In this document: positions 53,981-64,000 of the stretch, piece by piece
Layout: each line of letters begins with the position of its first letter
Numbering within the stretch: position 1 is the first letter of the stretch
Origin: Pseudomonas sp. Irchel s3b2
GTDB lineage: Bacteria > Pseudomonadota > Gammaproteobacteria > Pseudomonadales > Pseudomonadaceae
DNA length: 64,000 nucleotides
Direction of reading: 5' to 3'
Assembly (NCBI RefSeq): GCF_900187445.1
Contig: NZ_FYEB01000003.1
Location: 310,001 to 374,000 of the forward strand
Made by a program: the position numbers and the translations under genes
Notes under the pieces: generated by a model
Told to the model about the DNA's origin: nothing
What the model saw: the letters and a program-made list of their open reading frames with translations, nothing else
Databases searched by the model: none

Positions 53981-56758
53981 TCAGGAGGTCTGAACCGCTG
54001 CCCGGTTCTGCTGATCACGCTGGGCAACCCAATGCTCGACCAGGTCGCGCAACTGCGACAGCTCGACCGGCTTGGCCATGTGCCCGTCCATGCCGGCCTG
54101 ACGCGCGCGCTCTTTGTGCTCGGCAAGGATATGTGCGGTCAACGCCACCACGGGGGTGCGAATCCGCTGGTTGCCGACTTCCCAGGCACGCAGTTGCTGG
54201 GTGGCGGAGAAACCGTCGAGTATCGGCATTTCACAGTCCATCAGCACCAGATCGTAGCGCTGGGCCTTCATCGCCATCAGGGCTTCTTCGCCATTGCTGG
54301 CGGTGTCCGGTTGCAAGTTGAGCTTGCCCAGCATGCCGCGTATGACCTTGGTCGAGATGCTGTTGTCTTCGGCCACCAGGATACGGAAATCGCTGGGCAC
54401 CTTGACCGGTAGGGTCGGACCGGTGGGCAGGTGTTGTGAGACAGGCAAGCCTTTGTTGCGCTGGTTCAGCTCGTCCGCCAGCGTGGTCTTGAGTGTGTAG
54501 CCGGCCACCGGTTTGGCAAGAATGCGTTTGATCCCGCAGTTGCGCGCGATGATCTTGCTCGGAGCGTTGCTGATGCCGGTGAGCATGATCAGCAGAATGT
54601 CATGGTTCAGGCTCGGGTCTTCCTTGATCTTGGCGGCCAGTTGCATGCCGGTCATGCCGGGCATGTTCTGGTCCAGCAGGACCACGTCGAAGTAATCGCG
54701 CAAGTGGGCTTTGGTGCGCAGCAGTGCCAAGGCCTCCTTGCCGGACGGCACGGCGCTGACATTCAGGCCCCAGGCGCTGCACTGCTGCACCAGCACTTTG
54801 CGACAGGTGTCATTGTCGTCCACGACCAGTACGCGTGCGCCTTGCAGCGGACCGTCCAGGTCCGAGGTCGGATGTTCCAGACGGTCCGGGTCCAATGGCA
54901 GGGTCAGCCACAATGTGCTGCCCTGGTTGGCGCCGCTCTTGATGCCGAACTCGCCTTGCATCAAACGGATCAGCTGACGGGCGATGACCAGCCCAAGATT
55001 GCCCCCCAGGCTGGTGGCCGAGAGGAAGTGCTTGCTGTGCAGTTCGGCATGCATCAGCGCGTCGCGTTCTTCCGCCTCCATTGGCTGGCCACTGTCCTGT
55101 ACGGCGATGCGTAGCCGCGGTTTGGCGCTGCGTTCATCCAGAGCGACGACGATCAGGATCTCGCCTTCATCGGTTTTCTTCAGGGCGTTTTCCAGCAGGC
55201 TCAGCAGGGTCTGGCGCAGGCGCGTCGGATCTCCGCTGATGACGCGGGGTACCTGCGGCTGGATAAAGCTGATCAGCTCGACGTTCTGCTGTTCGGCCTT
55301 GGCGCGGAAGATGCTCAGGCAGTCTTCGATCAGGGCGTTGAGGTCGAATTGCACGTCGTCCAGTTCGATCTGCCCGGACTCGAGTTTGGAGATGTCGAGA
55401 ATTTCGTTGATCAGTGTCAGCAGTTCGTTGCCAGCGCTATGGATGGTCTGCACATAGTCGCGTTGCTTGACCGACAGCGGTGTGCCCAGCAGCAGTTCGG
55501 TCATGCCCAGCACGCCATTCATCGGGGTGCGGATTTCGTGGCTGATCTTCGCCAGAAATTCGGCCTTGGCGTTGATCTCGGCGTTGCTGGCGGCCAGGTC
55601 ACGACTGATGCTGAAACGGTCTTCGGTGATGCTGCGCTGTCGCTCGCCCAGGGCAATACTCATCAACAGGCCACTGATACAGATAAACACCAGCAGAATG
55701 ATGATCAGGCCTTGCGGAGCGACAAGGGTCAGCCCCTGCAGCGCCGGCAAAATAATCAATGTGCCGAGGTTGAAGACCACCATGCCTGCCACGAACAGGC
55801 GCGCCGGGCGATAACCTTTTTGCCAGTGATGGGCGCTGACGAACAACATGCTCAGGCCGGCCAGGGCAACCAGCCCATACGTGATCAGGTTCAGCGGCAG
55901 TGTGTTGACGAACAGCAACAGCAGGCCACAGACCATGATGAACAGGATGTCCCCCAGCAGCAGCTTGTTCAGCGGGTGGGGGCCGAGCGGGGCGAAGAAA
56001 CGGTAAGCGAACATCAGGCCGCAAGGCGCGGTCATCAGCAAGGCGAGATAGGCACCGGGTGTTTGCACGACGGGCGAGTTCGGCAACCATGCTCCGGCCA
56101 TATTCAGCAGCAACACCAGACTGAGCAGCAACAACCCTTCGCACGCCGCCAGCCAGAGGCTGCTGCGCGAGCGGGTGTAGGTATAACGGGTGAGGTTATG
56201 CAGGATCAGCATCCCGAGGCAGCCAAAAAGCAGGCCGTAGATCAGCGTCTGGTTCTGGGTGGCGGCGGTCATGACCGCCGATTGCAAGGTGATGTAAGGC
56301 CGTAGCTGGTGTTCGGAGACCAACCGCAAATAGACGTCGAGGGTTTTGTCGCTTTGTGGCAGCGGCAACATGAAGTCGCTGCTGGGCAAGGGGCGTTCGG
56401 ACTGGGGCTGCCCGGTACCGGTATTCGATTGATCGATCAACTGATCGCCGTCGAGCACATACAGGTTGAGGTGTGACAGGTCCGGTGCGAACACTCGCAG
56501 CAACTGCTCGTGTTTGCCTGGTGCGAGTCTGAAACGCAGCCAGAGTGCACCCTCGGGCGCGGCAGCGGTGAGGCGGTCGAGTTCGATAGGGCTGAATTGA
56601 TTGGTGTAGCGGCTGGAGCGGATGTCGCTCAGCTGCAGATCGCCCTGTTCGTCAAGCAATACCGCCCAGCCACTGCCTTGCGCGGCCTGGGCCGGGAGCA
56701 TGCAGAGCAAGGTCAGCAGAGTGACGGTGAAGCCTATGGCAATCCTGAGCCAGCGCAC
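53981..56758 (-). CDS. retS: Hybrid sensor kinase RetS
   Basis: The 925-residue protein has a signal peptide, a periplasmic 7TMR-DISMED2 domain (about 30-180), seven membrane helices (about 190-400), a HisKA domain with [20 protein letters not shown], a HATPase domain, and two receiver domains ([16 protein letters not shown] and [16 protein letters not shown], with [11 protein letters not shown] and [11 protein letters not shown]). This is RetS, which restrains GacS and so shifts cells between acute and biofilm modes through RsmY/RsmZ. The start codon is GTG, supported by AGGGA eight bases upstream. Confidence 0.94.
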   Translation of the reverse strand: MRWLRIAIGFTVTLLTLLCMLPAQAAQGSGWAVLLDEQGDLQLSDIRSSRYTNQFSPIELDRLTAAAPEGALWLRFRLAPGKHEQLLRVFAPDLSHLNLYVLDGDQLIDQSNTGTGQPQSERPLPSSDFMLPLPQSDKTLDVYLRLVSEHQLRPYITLQSAVMTAATQNQTLIYGLLFGCLGMLILHNLTRYTYTRSRSSLWLAACEGLLLLSLVLLLNMAGAWLPNSPVVQTPGAYLALLMTAPCGLMFAYRFFAPLGPHPLNKLLLGDILFIMVCGLLLLFVNTLPLNLITYGLVALAGLSMLFVSAHHWQKGYRPARLFVAGMVVFNLGTLIILPALQGLTLVAPQGLIIILLVFICISGLLMSIALGERQRSITEDRFSISRDLAASNAEINAKAEFLAKISHEIRTPMNGVLGMTELLLGTPLSVKQRDYVQTIHSAGNELLTLINEILDISKLESGQIELDDVQFDLNALIEDCLSIFRAKAEQQNVELISFIQPQVPRVISGDPTRLRQTLLSLLENALKKTDEGEILIVVALDERSAKPRLRIAVQDSGQPMEAEERDALMHAELHSKHFLSATSLGGNLGLVIARQLIRLMQGEFGIKSGANQGSTLWLTLPLDPDRLEHPTSDLDGPLQGARVLVVDDNDTCRKVLVQQCSAWGLNVSAVPSGKEALALLRTKAHLRDYFDVVLLDQNMPGMTGMQLAAKIKEDPSLNHDILLIMLTGISNAPSKIIARNCGIKRILAKPVAGYTLKTTLADELNQRNKGLPVSQHLPTGPTLPVKVPSDFRILVAEDNSISTKVIRGMLGKLNLQPDTASNGEEALMAMKAQRYDLVLMDCEMPILDGFSATQQLRAWEVGNQRIRTPVVALTAHILAEHKERARQAGMDGHMAKPVELSQLRDLVEHWVAQRDQQNRAAVQTS

Positions 56759-56817
56759 GGCGAAATCCCTTCGTAGGTTGATGCCAGAGTATAACTATGC
56801 GCGGCGCCGGAATAGTC

Positions 56818-56842
56818 AGGCAAGGGCCGCAAGCCCTTGCCT
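56818..56842 (-). terminator. Hairpin between purD and retS
   Basis: A perfect 10-bp stem AGGCAAGGGC/GCCCTTGCCT with a 5-base loop lies 15 bases past the purD stop. It lacks a T run, so termination is only probable. Confidence 0.5.
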
Positions 56843-56857
56843 GGCCGAATGGATGGC

Positions 56858-58153
56858 TTATTCCTGATTTTCGCCACGCTCGCGGGCAATGGCGCGGTAG
56901 CCAATGTCCTTGCGATAGAAGCAGCCTTCCCAGTCGATTTTAGCCGCCAGTTTGTAAGCCTGCTGCTGGGCTGCATCAACGCTGGTGCCCATGGCGGTGG
57001 CACACAGCACCCGACCACCGGCGGTTACTACCTGACCGTCCTTGAGTGCAGTGCCGGCATGGAAGACTTTGCCTTCCAGTGTGGCGGCTGCATCCAGGCC
57101 GTTGATGGCAACGCCTTTGGCGTAATCACCCGGGTATCCGCCAGCGGCCAATACAATGCCGACACTCGGACGTGGATCCCATTGCGCTTCGACCTTGTCC
57201 AGCGCTTGCGCCAGGGCCGCTTCGACCAGCAGCACCAGGCTCGACTGCAAACGCAGCATCACCGGTTGGGTCTCAGGATCGCCGAAACGGCAGTTGAACT
57301 CGATAACTTTTGGGTTACCAGCCTTGTCGATCATCAGGCCGGCATAGAGGAAACCGGTATAAATGTTCCCTTCCTCGGCCATGCCTCGCACGGTCGGCCA
57401 GATCACCAGGTCCATGACCCGCTGATGGACTTCGGCCGTGACGACCGGGGCCGGGGAGTAGGCGCCCATGCCGCCAGTGTTCGGACCGGTGTCGCCGTCG
57501 CCGACGCGTTTATGATCCTGGCTGGTGGCCATCGGCAACACGTTCTTGCCGTCGACCATGACGATGAAGCTGGCTTCTTCGCCGTCCAGGAACTCTTCGA
57601 TCACTACGCGCGAACCGGCATCACCGAAAGCATTGCCTGCGAGCATGTCGCGCACGGCGTCTTCGGCTTCGGCCAGGGTCATGGCAACGATCACGCCTTT
57701 ACCGGCGGCCAGGCCATCGGCCTTGATCACGATCGGTGCGCCTTTTTCACGCAGATAAGCCAGGGCCGGCTCGATCTCGGTGAAGTTCTGATAATCGGCG
57801 GTCGGGATCTTGTGGCGCGCCAGGAAGTCTTTGGTGAAGGCTTTCGAACCTTCCAGTTGCGCAGCACCCGCAGTCGGGCCGAAGCAATCCAGGCCACGGG
57901 AGCGGAACAGATCGACAACACCGGCGACCAGCGGTACTTCCGGGCCGACGATGGTCAGGGAAACGTTTTTCTCCGCGAAATCTGCAAGCTGCTCGAGGGC
58001 CAGCACGTCGATGGCGACGTTCTCGCACTTGGCTTCAATGGCGGTGCCGGCGTTGCCCGGGGCAACGAAAACCTTCTGCACGCGCGGATCCTGAGCCACT
58101 TTCCAGGCCAGGGCGTGTTCACGGCCACCGCTGCCAATGATCAAAACATTCAT
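56858..58153 (-). CDS. purD: Phosphoribosylamine-glycine ligase
   Basis: The 431-residue ATP-grasp enzyme starts MNVLIIGSGGREHALAWKVA and shows IVGPEVPLVAGVVDLFRSRG, GVIVAMTLAEAEDAVRDMLA and NCRFGDPETQPVMLRLQSS. It makes glycinamide ribonucleotide, the second step of purine synthesis. It lies downstream of purH; a long palindromic repeat fills the gap. Confidence 0.97.
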   Translation of the reverse strand: MNVLIIGSGGREHALAWKVAQDPRVQKVFVAPGNAGTAIEAKCENVAIDVLALEQLADFAEKNVSLTIVGPEVPLVAGVVDLFRSRGLDCFGPTAGAAQLEGSKAFTKDFLARHKIPTADYQNFTEIEPALAYLREKGAPIVIKADGLAAGKGVIVAMTLAEAEDAVRDMLAGNAFGDAGSRVVIEEFLDGEEASFIVMVDGKNVLPMATSQDHKRVGDGDTGPNTGGMGAYSPAPVVTAEVHQRVMDLVIWPTVRGMAEEGNIYTGFLYAGLMIDKAGNPKVIEFNCRFGDPETQPVMLRLQSSLVLLVEAALAQALDKVEAQWDPRPSVGIVLAAGGYPGDYAKGVAINGLDAAATLEGKVFHAGTALKDGQVVTAGGRVLCATAMGTSVDAAQQQAYKLAAKIDWEGCFYRKDIGYRAIARERGENQE

Positions 58154-58191
58154 TTCAAAAAACCTCGGATGACGCTAATTCTGTGGGGACT

Positions 58192-58294
58192 GATCGTTCC
58201 CATGCTCTGCGTGGGAATGCCTCTACGGACGCTCCGCGTCCGAGGGACGCGGAGCGTCCCGGGCTGCGTGCCCACGCAGAGCGTGGGTACGATC
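58192..58294. repeat. GTTCCCACGC palindromic repeat, copy F, between purH and purD
   Basis: A full 103-base copy. The right arm has GTGGGTACGATC in place of GTGGGAACGATC, so the outer palindrome is imperfect here. Confidence 0.9.
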
Positions 58295-58305
58295 AAACAA
58301 AGAAA

Positions 58306-59913
58306 TCAGTGACGGAAGTGGCGCATGCCGGTGAACACCATGGCGATGCCTGCCTCGTCGGCAGCAGCAATCACTTCGTTATCACGCATCGAGCCACCTG
58401 GCTGGATCACCGCAGTGATACCGACCTTGGCCGCGTTATCGATGCCGTCACGGAACGGGAAGAACGCGTCCGATGCCATGACCGCGCCCTGCACCTGCAA
58501 GCCTGCGTGTTCAGCCTTGATCGCGGCGATACGCGCGGAGTTCACGCGACTCATCTGGCCAGCGCCGACACCGATGGTCTGACGGTTCTTGGCGTAGACG
58601 ATAGCGTTGGACTTCACGTACTTGGCGACTTTCCAGGCGAAGATCAGGTCGTTGATTTCCTGCTCGCTCGGCGCGCGCTTGGTCACGACTTTCAGGTCTT
58701 CGCTGCCGATCATGCCAATGTCACGGCTTTGCACCAGCAAACCGCCGTTAACGCGTTTGTAGTCCCAGGCCGGAACGCGATCAGCCGACCACTCGCCACA
58801 GGCCAGCAGGCGCACGTTGGCTTTGGCTGCAACGATGGCGCGAGCTTCTTCGCTGACGCTTGGGGCGATGATCACTTCGACGAACTGACGCTCGACGATG
58901 GCTTTGGCGGTTTCAGCATCCAGTTCGCGGTTGAAGGCGATGATGCCGCCGAACGCTGACTCGGTGTCGGTGGCGTAAGCCAGTTCGTAGGCCTGACGGA
59001 TGCCGCCTTCAGCGTCCGGGCTCACGGCCACGCCGCACGGGTTGGCGTGCTTGACGATCACGCAGGCCGGCTTGACGAAGCTCTTCACGCATTCCAGCGC
59101 GGCGTCGGTGTCGGCCACGTTGTTGAATGACAGCTCTTTGCCTTGCAGTTGGGTCGCGGTGGCGATGCCGACTTCGGCAGGCTTGGCCTCCACGTAGAAC
59201 GCCGCGCTCTGGTGCGGGTTCTCGCCGTAGCGCATTTCCTGAGCCTTGATGAACTGGCTGTTGAAGGTGCGCGGGAATTCGCTGCGACCTTCGGTGCTGA
59301 GGGTTTCAGCCGCCTGGTTCACGGTGCCCATGTAGTTGGCGATCATGCCGTCATAGGCGGCGGTGTGTTCGAAGGCCTTGAGCATCAGGTCGAAACGCTG
59401 AGCGTAGGTCAGGCCGCCGGCCTTGAGGCTTTCCAGGACGTTGGCGTAATCGCTGGCATTCACCACGATGGCCACGTCTTTGTGGTTCTTGGCTGCCGAA
59501 CGGACCATGGTCGGGCCGCCGATGTCGATGTTCTCGATGGCAGTCGGCAGGTCGCAGCCAGGCTTGTTGATGGTGGCTTCGAACGGGTACAGGTTGACCG
59601 CAACCAGATCGATCGGCTTGATGCCGTGCTCGTTCATGATGGCGTCGTCGATACCGCGACGACCGAGGATCCCGCCGTGGATTTTCGGGTGCAGGGTTTT
59701 CACCCGACCGTCCATCATTTCTGCGAAACCGGTGTAGTCCGCGACTTCCACTGCGGCAACACCGTTGTCGCGCAGCAGCTTGAACGTCCCGCCGGTGGAG
59801 AGGATTTCGACGCCCAGGGCTTCGAGCTCTTTGGCGAATTCAAGGATCCCGGTCTTGTCGGAAACGCTGATCAAGGCGCGACGGATCGGCAGGCGGGTAG
59901 TCTGGTCGGTCAT
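58306..59913 (-). CDS. purH: Bifunctional AICAR formyltransferase / IMP cyclohydrolase
   Basis: The 535-residue protein has the IMP cyclohydrolase domain at the N-terminus ([40 protein letters not shown]) and the AICAR transformylase domain ([17 protein letters not shown], then [20 protein letters not shown] and [13 protein letters not shown]). It performs the last two steps to IMP. The ATG at 59913 gives the usual Pseudomonas start [10 protein letters not shown]; in-frame TTG and ATG codons lie just upstream. Confidence 0.97.
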   Translation of the reverse strand: MTDQTTRLPIRRALISVSDKTGILEFAKELEALGVEILSTGGTFKLLRDNGVAAVEVADYTGFAEMMDGRVKTLHPKIHGGILGRRGIDDAIMNEHGIKPIDLVAVNLYPFEATINKPGCDLPTAIENIDIGGPTMVRSAAKNHKDVAIVVNASDYANVLESLKAGGLTYAQRFDLMLKAFEHTAAYDGMIANYMGTVNQAAETLSTEGRSEFPRTFNSQFIKAQEMRYGENPHQSAAFYVEAKPAEVGIATATQLQGKELSFNNVADTDAALECVKSFVKPACVIVKHANPCGVAVSPDAEGGIRQAYELAYATDTESAFGGIIAFNRELDAETAKAIVERQFVEVIIAPSVSEEARAIVAAKANVRLLACGEWSADRVPAWDYKRVNGGLLVQSRDIGMIGSEDLKVVTKRAPSEQEINDLIFAWKVAKYVKSNAIVYAKNRQTIGVGAGQMSRVNSARIAAIKAEHAGLQVQGAVMASDAFFPFRDGIDNAAKVGITAVIQPGGSMRDNEVIAAADEAGIAMVFTGMRHFRH

Positions 59914-59944
59914 TTCAATGTCCATCAAAAGCTAAGGAGTCAGC

Positions 59945-59977
59945 AAAAAAGGCGACCGGTTTCACGCGGGCGCCTTT
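59945..59977 (-). terminator. Rho-independent terminator of dusB-fis
   Basis: AAAGGCG and CGCCTTT form a stem around a 16-base loop that can fold further, and the minus strand continues with six T. It lies about 18 bases past the fis stop. Confidence 0.8.
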
Positions 59978-59994
59978 CTGGTTTGATTGAATGC

Positions 59995-60315
59995 TTACAG
60001 CAAATCGTACTGCTTGAGTTTCTTGCGCAGGGTGCCCCGGTTCAGCCCGAGCAGCTCACTGGCCTTGGTCTGGTTGCCCTTGACGTAGTTCATCACGCAT
60101 TCGAGCAGGGGAGCCTCGACTTCGGAGAGCACCAGGTTGTACACATCCGTGACGGCAGCGCCCTCAAGGTGGGCGAAATAATTGTGCAGCGCCTTCTCGA
60201 CATTCCCGCGAAGGGTCTGACCTTCTTCGCTCGGCGTATTGAGGTGCTGTTTCAAATTCACGTTGTCGCTCACGGGTGTTGTTCCACTCACTAAAGTCTC
60301 GGTCATCATCGTCAT
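59995..60315 (-). CDS. fis: DNA-binding protein Fis
   Basis: The 106-residue protein ends with the Fis helix-turn-helix [20 protein letters not shown] and has [13 protein letters not shown] before it. Fis bends DNA and shapes transcription in growing cells. The ATG at 60315 overlaps the dusB stop by four bases; two further ATGs follow within four codons. The dusB-fis order is conserved in gamma-proteobacteria. Confidence 0.95.
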   Translation of the reverse strand: MTMMTETLVSGTTPVSDNVNLKQHLNTPSEEGQTLRGNVEKALHNYFAHLEGAAVTDVYNLVLSEVEAPLLECVMNYVKGNQTKASELLGLNRGTLRKKLKQYDLL

Positions 60316-61322
60316 GCAGCCACCCCTTCTCCGTCCCCTGTCAGGCTCTTGTAGCGTTCGGCGAAGAAGGCCCGAACGTAGGCGCATTGTGCTTCCGTAT
60401 CTTCCAAACGATTGAAGTGGGCGCGGAACTCCCTGGCGCCCGGCAAGGTTGCGAGATACCAGCCCACATGCTTGCGAGCTATGCGCACGCCCATGACGTC
60501 GCCATAGAAGGCATGCAGCGCGGCCAGATGCTCAAGCAGAATACGTTCCACCTCGATCAGTTCCGGTGCCGGGAGCTTTTCACCGGTACGCAGATAATGA
60601 TCGATCTCACGAAAAATCCATGGCTGCCCCTGGGCAGCCCGACCCACCAACAGGCCATCGGCACCGGTCGCGTCGAGCACGTACCGGGCTTTCTCGGGCG
60701 AATCGATATCGCCATTGGCGAAGACCGGAATCGACACCGCCTGCTTGATCGCGGCAATGGTGTCGTATTCGGCAACTCCTGTGTACAAATCGGCACGGGT
60801 GCGGCCATGTACCGCCAATGCCGTAATGCCAGCCTGTTCGGCGATCTTCGCCACGGTCAGACCGTTCTTGTTCGCCCGGTCCCAGCCGGTGCGGATCTTC
60901 AGGGTGACCGGCACATCGACTGCGGCCACCACGGCCTGCAGGATCTCGGTCACCAATGCTTCATCCTTCAACAGGGCGGAACCGGCGGCCTTGTTGCAGA
61001 CCTTCTTCGCCGGACAGCCCATGTTGATGTCAATAATCTGTGCGCCCAGTTCAACGTTGGCCCGGGCTGCATCCGCCAGCATCTGCGCATCCCCACCGGC
61101 GATCTGCACCGAGCGGGGCTCGGGATCACCTTCGTGGATCATGCGCATCCGCGATTTGCGGGTGTTCCACAAGCTCATGTCGCTGGTGACCATTTCCGAG
61201 ACTACAAGGCCCGCGCCCAGTCGCTTGCACAGCTGACGAAAGGGCTGATCGGTGACGCCCGCCATGGGGGCGAGAATCAAGCCGTTGTGCAATGTATATG
61301 GACCGATGCGTACCGCCGACAT
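60312..61322 (-). CDS. dusB: tRNA-dihydrouridine synthase B
   Basis: The 336-residue flavin enzyme has [20 protein letters not shown], the catalytic-cysteine block [20 protein letters not shown], and [20 protein letters not shown]. It reduces uridine in the D-loop of tRNA. It is co-transcribed with fis. Confidence 0.96.
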   Translation of the reverse strand: MSAVRIGPYTLHNGLILAPMAGVTDQPFRQLCKRLGAGLVVSEMVTSDMSLWNTRKSRMRMIHEGDPEPRSVQIAGGDAQMLADAARANVELGAQIIDINMGCPAKKVCNKAAGSALLKDEALVTEILQAVVAAVDVPVTLKIRTGWDRANKNGLTVAKIAEQAGITALAVHGRTRADLYTGVAEYDTIAAIKQAVSIPVFANGDIDSPEKARYVLDATGADGLLVGRAAQGQPWIFREIDHYLRTGEKLPAPELIEVERILLEHLAALHAFYGDVMGVRIARKHVGWYLATLPGAREFRAHFNRLEDTEAQCAYVRAFFAERYKSLTGDGEGVAA

Positions 61323-61506
61323 AGGACTTCCCTGTTGTGGGGCCGGATCATGAGAGTTCGAAAAAGGGTTGGCATGATACCCGCTCTCGATGACTGGATA
61401 AAGGCTGAATTGAACAAAATCTGAACAGTTATTCTGTTATCGCCAGCGGTTTGGTTGAACCGTCAAAGTCAGAAAACTGCCGTCAAGCCCGTAACGCTTG
61501 AGCGTT

Positions 61507-62727
61507 TCACTCGGGGGAATGAAAGCTCAGGCTGTAGTTCACCGCTTTGGAGCCTGGATCGAGAATGTCCAGCGCGATGTGGATCGGCGTTTGTGGTGGC
61601 ATTTCCGCCAGGCCTTCGAGGTCGCCGTTGAGGTACTCGCCAGGCTTGAAGCGACGGCTGGCGATCAGGTGGCCGTTGAGGTCGGCAAAGCGCAACTCCA
61701 GCAGCGGGAAGGGCTGGGAGAAGGGCGCACGGTTGTAGATGATGGCATCGACCACCAGGGCACCGTTGAAGTCCGGGTGGCTGCGGACCACCAGGTTGCT
61801 GCTTTTGACTTTCGCGATGTCGACTTTGGACGGCACGGTGCAGCCGATGTGCGGGCACAGTTGCTGAAACCACGGACGGTACTGGTCCTGGCGTGCCAGT
61901 TCGTCGAAGTGGTAGGCGACGTATTGACCGGCGAGACCGGCGGCGCCGAGCAGGATCAGCAGCAGCCAGAAAAAGCGCCGGCCCCAAGGGGAGCGACGTT
62001 TTTGCCAATCCAGTTGCAACGGGTCATCGCTCAGGTCCTCCAGCGCTTGCGCGCGCATGGAGGGTTCGTTGCGTTCGCGGCGCTTGCGCAAAGGCTCGAC
62101 AGAGGGCAGGTCATCGTCGATCTCATCGGGAGTCGCCGACAGGCCTGCGAATGGAATCGGGGCGTCGAGCGGGTCGTGCAGGCGCAGCTGTTGTATCTGC
62201 GGTTCGTCGTCCGGCTCCACGGGCTCCAGGGATAGCGAAGGCTCGGTGCGCGAGTGTTTGCTCGGTTCGATCGTCGGTTCTGGTACAGGCGCGTCGACGG
62301 TTTGTGCGCGATCGGCGGCCGATTCACTGAAGAGGCTGTCGGACCAAGGGGCTTCGTCGTGCTCGGTGGTATCGCGGCGGGCGCTAAGGCTGTCTTCGCG
62401 GGGCCGAGTGAATTCCATTGTTGGCTGGATTTCCCGCTGTTCAAGCCGGGCGAGCTCTTCGTCCAGATCCAGGCTGTCCAGATCCATTTCTGCAGCGGTC
62501 CATTGCTTTTGGCTGATGGCTCGCTGCACGGTCGGTTCGACGGGCGCCGGTGCAACCGGTTTGACCGTCTCCTTGCCGGCCCGCTGCTCGAGTAACTGCT
62601 TGGCGGCGTTGAACACCTGCAAGCACGAGCCGCAACGAACCACTCCACGGGCCGCGCTCAACTGAGCATGGCTGACGCGGAAGCTGGTTTGGCAATGCGG
62701 GCACTGGGTGACGAAGCTATCGGTCAT
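61507..62727 (-). CDS. Zinc-ribbon DUF3426 membrane protein
   Basis: The 406-residue protein begins with an MJ0042-type zinc finger (TQCPHCQTSF and RCGSCLQVF), then a long acidic, low-complexity stretch (about 60-240), one membrane helix (FFWLLLILLGAAGLAGQYVA) near residue 265, and a C-terminal DUF3426 domain (about 295-406). The function is unknown. It lies between prmA and dusB as in PAO1 (PA4851). Confidence 0.88.
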   Translation of the reverse strand: MTDSFVTQCPHCQTSFRVSHAQLSAARGVVRCGSCLQVFNAAKQLLEQRAGKETVKPVAPAPVEPTVQRAISQKQWTAAEMDLDSLDLDEELARLEQREIQPTMEFTRPREDSLSARRDTTEHDEAPWSDSLFSESAADRAQTVDAPVPEPTIEPSKHSRTEPSLSLEPVEPDDEPQIQQLRLHDPLDAPIPFAGLSATPDEIDDDLPSVEPLRKRRERNEPSMRAQALEDLSDDPLQLDWQKRRSPWGRRFFWLLLILLGAAGLAGQYVAYHFDELARQDQYRPWFQQLCPHIGCTVPSKVDIAKVKSSNLVVRSHPDFNGALVVDAIIYNRAPFSQPFPLLELRFADLNGHLIASRRFKPGEYLNGDLEGLAEMPPQTPIHIALDILDPGSKAVNYSLSFHSPE

Positions 62728-62757
62728 GCGGCCATCCGGTTTATGCAGGCGCTCATT

Positions 62758-63636
62758 CTAGCGCCGACGGCCAGTAATGCGTACCCAGCCGTCGCGATTG
62801 GCAATCGGGTCCAGATCGAAGTCCTGGGCGTAGGCGGCGGCGACCTCTTCACCTTGTTCGGCGAGGATGCCCGACAGCGCCAAACGACCGCCCGGCTTGA
62901 CCAGGCTGGACAGTTGCGGCGCCAGCGAAACCAGCGGGCCGGCAAGAATGTTGGCCACCAGCACGTCGGCCTGAACCTGTGGCAGGTCTTGCGGCAGATA
63001 CAGCGGGAAGCGTTCGTCAGCAATGTTATTGCGCCCGGCATTGTCGCGAGAAGCTTCCAGCGCCTGCACGTCGATGTCGGTGCCGACGGCTTCCTTGGCG
63101 CCCAGCAACAGGGCGGCAATCGCCAGAATCCCCGAGCCGCAGCCGAAGTCGAGCACGTGGCAATCTTTCAGGTCTTGACCGTCGAGCCATTCCAGGCACA
63201 GCGCGGTGGTCGGGTGAGTGCCGGTGCCAAACGCCAGGCCCGGGTCCAGCAGCAAGTTCACTGCGTCAGGCTCAGGCGCGGCGTGCCAGCTCGGGACGAT
63301 CCACAGGCGCTGACCGAAACGCATCGGCTGGAAACCGTCCATCCAGCTGCGTTCCCAGTCCTGGTCTTCGATGACTTCGCTGTGATGCTCGGGCAGCGGG
63401 CTGCCGGTCAGCAACTCGAGGTGGGCCAGTACGCTGGCAGCTTCGGTGCCGCCTTCGAACAAGGCCAGCAGGTGCGTGTGCGACCACAGCGGGGTGGTAT
63501 TGAGTTCCGGCTCGAAAATCGGCTGATCTTCGGCGTCCATGAAGGTCACCGACACGGCGCCCACTTCAAGAAAAGCGTCTTCGTAGGTTTCGGCTTGTTC
63601 TGGGCTGATGGCGAGACGGACTTGCAGCCAAGGCAT
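62758..63636 (-). CDS. prmA: Ribosomal protein L11 methyltransferase
   Basis: The 292-residue protein starts [20 protein letters not shown] and has [20 protein letters not shown] and the SAM-binding [20 protein letters not shown]. PrmA trimethylates L11. The ATG at 63636 has AAGGTG upstream. It lies 30 bases upstream of the DUF3426 gene. Confidence 0.96.
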   Translation of the reverse strand: MPWLQVRLAISPEQAETYEDAFLEVGAVSVTFMDAEDQPIFEPELNTTPLWSHTHLLALFEGGTEAASVLAHLELLTGSPLPEHHSEVIEDQDWERSWMDGFQPMRFGQRLWIVPSWHAAPEPDAVNLLLDPGLAFGTGTHPTTALCLEWLDGQDLKDCHVLDFGCGSGILAIAALLLGAKEAVGTDIDVQALEASRDNAGRNNIADERFPLYLPQDLPQVQADVLVANILAGPLVSLAPQLSSLVKPGGRLALSGILAEQGEEVAAAYAQDFDLDPIANRDGWVRITGRRR

Positions 63637-63755
63637 GGCGGGCACCTTTGAAAAATATAGATTGCAGCCTAGCGGGCTGCGAGAAGCGCGCAAGTTTACG
63701 CGAGCGCGAGGCAGAAGACGACCGTGTAGCCGCGCATCGGGAGTCATCCAATATC

Positions 63756-63889
63756 TGTGGCGAGGGAGCTTGCTCCCGCTGGAGCGCGAAGCGGTCCCAA
63801 AATGGCAGATACGGATCTGTCTGGCACAACCCTGTTGAATGGTCTTGCGGTTGCTGCGCAACCGAGCGGGAGCAAGCTCCCTCGCCACA
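63756..63889. repeat. REP-type inverted repeat pair between accC and prmA
   Basis: TGTGGCGAGGGAGCTTGCTC and its inverse, ending CCTCGCCACA, lie about 95 bases apart. This is a different REP sub-type (GAGGGAGCTTGCTCCC) from the AGCGAGGCTTGCCCGC type elsewhere in the window. Confidence 0.85.
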
Positions 63890-63914
63890 AGGGTGAAGCA
63901 TTCAATCTCCAGAT

Positions 63915-63938
63915 ACAACAAAGCCGCCCGAAGGCGGC
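63915..63938 (-). terminator. Rho-independent terminator of accC
   Basis: A GCCGCC-TTCG-GGCGGC hairpin on the minus strand is followed by TTTGTTGT, 21 bases past the accC stop. Confidence 0.85.
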
Positions 63939-63959
63939 CTTGTTGATCAGGCTAAAGCT

Positions 63960-64000
63960 TTAGTGCTTTTCGCCAGCCAGCTTGTGCTCGAGGTAGTGAA
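63960..64000 (-). CDS. accC: Biotin carboxylase C-terminus (partial)
   Basis: Only the last 12 or so residues are present (HYLEHKLAGEKH, then TAA). The HYLE-x-KL ending and the position directly upstream of prmA fit AccC of acetyl-CoA carboxylase. Confidence 0.65.
   Translation of the reverse strand, partial: HYLEHKLAGEKH

Noticed and set aside
55349..56305. Open frame on the plus strand opposite retS
   Set aside because: Gln/Asp/His-rich shadow of a real high-GC gene; retS domains are complete on the other strand.

Overview
The window reads as chromosomal DNA of a fluorescent-group Pseudomonas. Support comes from the high-GC codon usage of the housekeeping genes, retS/purD/purH/fis/dusB/prmA/accC in the order known from P. 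aeruginosa PAO1, a urease cluster split in the Pseudomonas manner, orphan Rhs and NEL-type genes, and many copies of Pseudomonas REP-type and GTTCCCACGC palindromic repeats. No rRNA, tRNA, CRISPR array or prophage is visible.

Layout. 0-2.1 kb: ureG (first codons only), ureF, ureE and desT. 2.2-17.4 kb: an exported 14-residue-repeat protein, an AsmA-family protein, two low-GC genes of unknown function, a ferritin-like protein, a LysR regulator divergent from an azoreductase/SMR pair, a lipase, PsiF, an AI-2E-type permease, a YegD-like Hsp70, CbpA/CbpM, an orphan Rhs core protein and an orphan histidine kinase. 17.7-22.7 kb: a 1689-residue NEL-type E3 ligase-like toxin or effector with LRRs. 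22.8-33.0 kb, all on the minus strand: urtABCDE, ureDA, two acetyltransferases and ureBC, i.e. urea uptake plus urease as one transcription direction. 33.3-42.2 kb: a DUF6124 protein, a FecCD-type ABC transporter, a PepSY membrane protein, the copper receptor OprC and three small copper-linked proteins. 42.3-42.9 kb: a type II toxin-antitoxin pair. 43.1-50.6 kb: divergent cobalamin genes cobK-cbiD-cobL and cobG-cobH-cobI-cobJ. 50.8-53.2 kb: three more low-GC unknown genes. 53.3-64 kb: marC, retS, purD, purH, fis, dusB, a DUF3426 protein, prmA and the end of accC.

How the parts fit. The two urease blocks each carry a strong candidate sigma-54 promoter (upstream of ureE and of urtA), and ureE also has an NtrC-like site near -128, so nitrogen limitation could coordinate the split cluster. 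OprC, PCuAC, two DUF2946 proteins and PepSY form a copper-handling run, with an ABC importer of uncertain substrate downstream. The cobalamin genes combine oxygen-dependent CobG with CbiD and a CbiG-like domain fused to CobJ.

The most novel content is a set of five uncharacterised, AT-richer genes at two loci (5.2-6.7 kb and 50.8-53.2 kb). All five proteins share a W-x12-W/C motif with the same internal pattern and a C-terminal strand-rich region, and look like a diverged paralogous family. All assignments are by reading; no database search was run.
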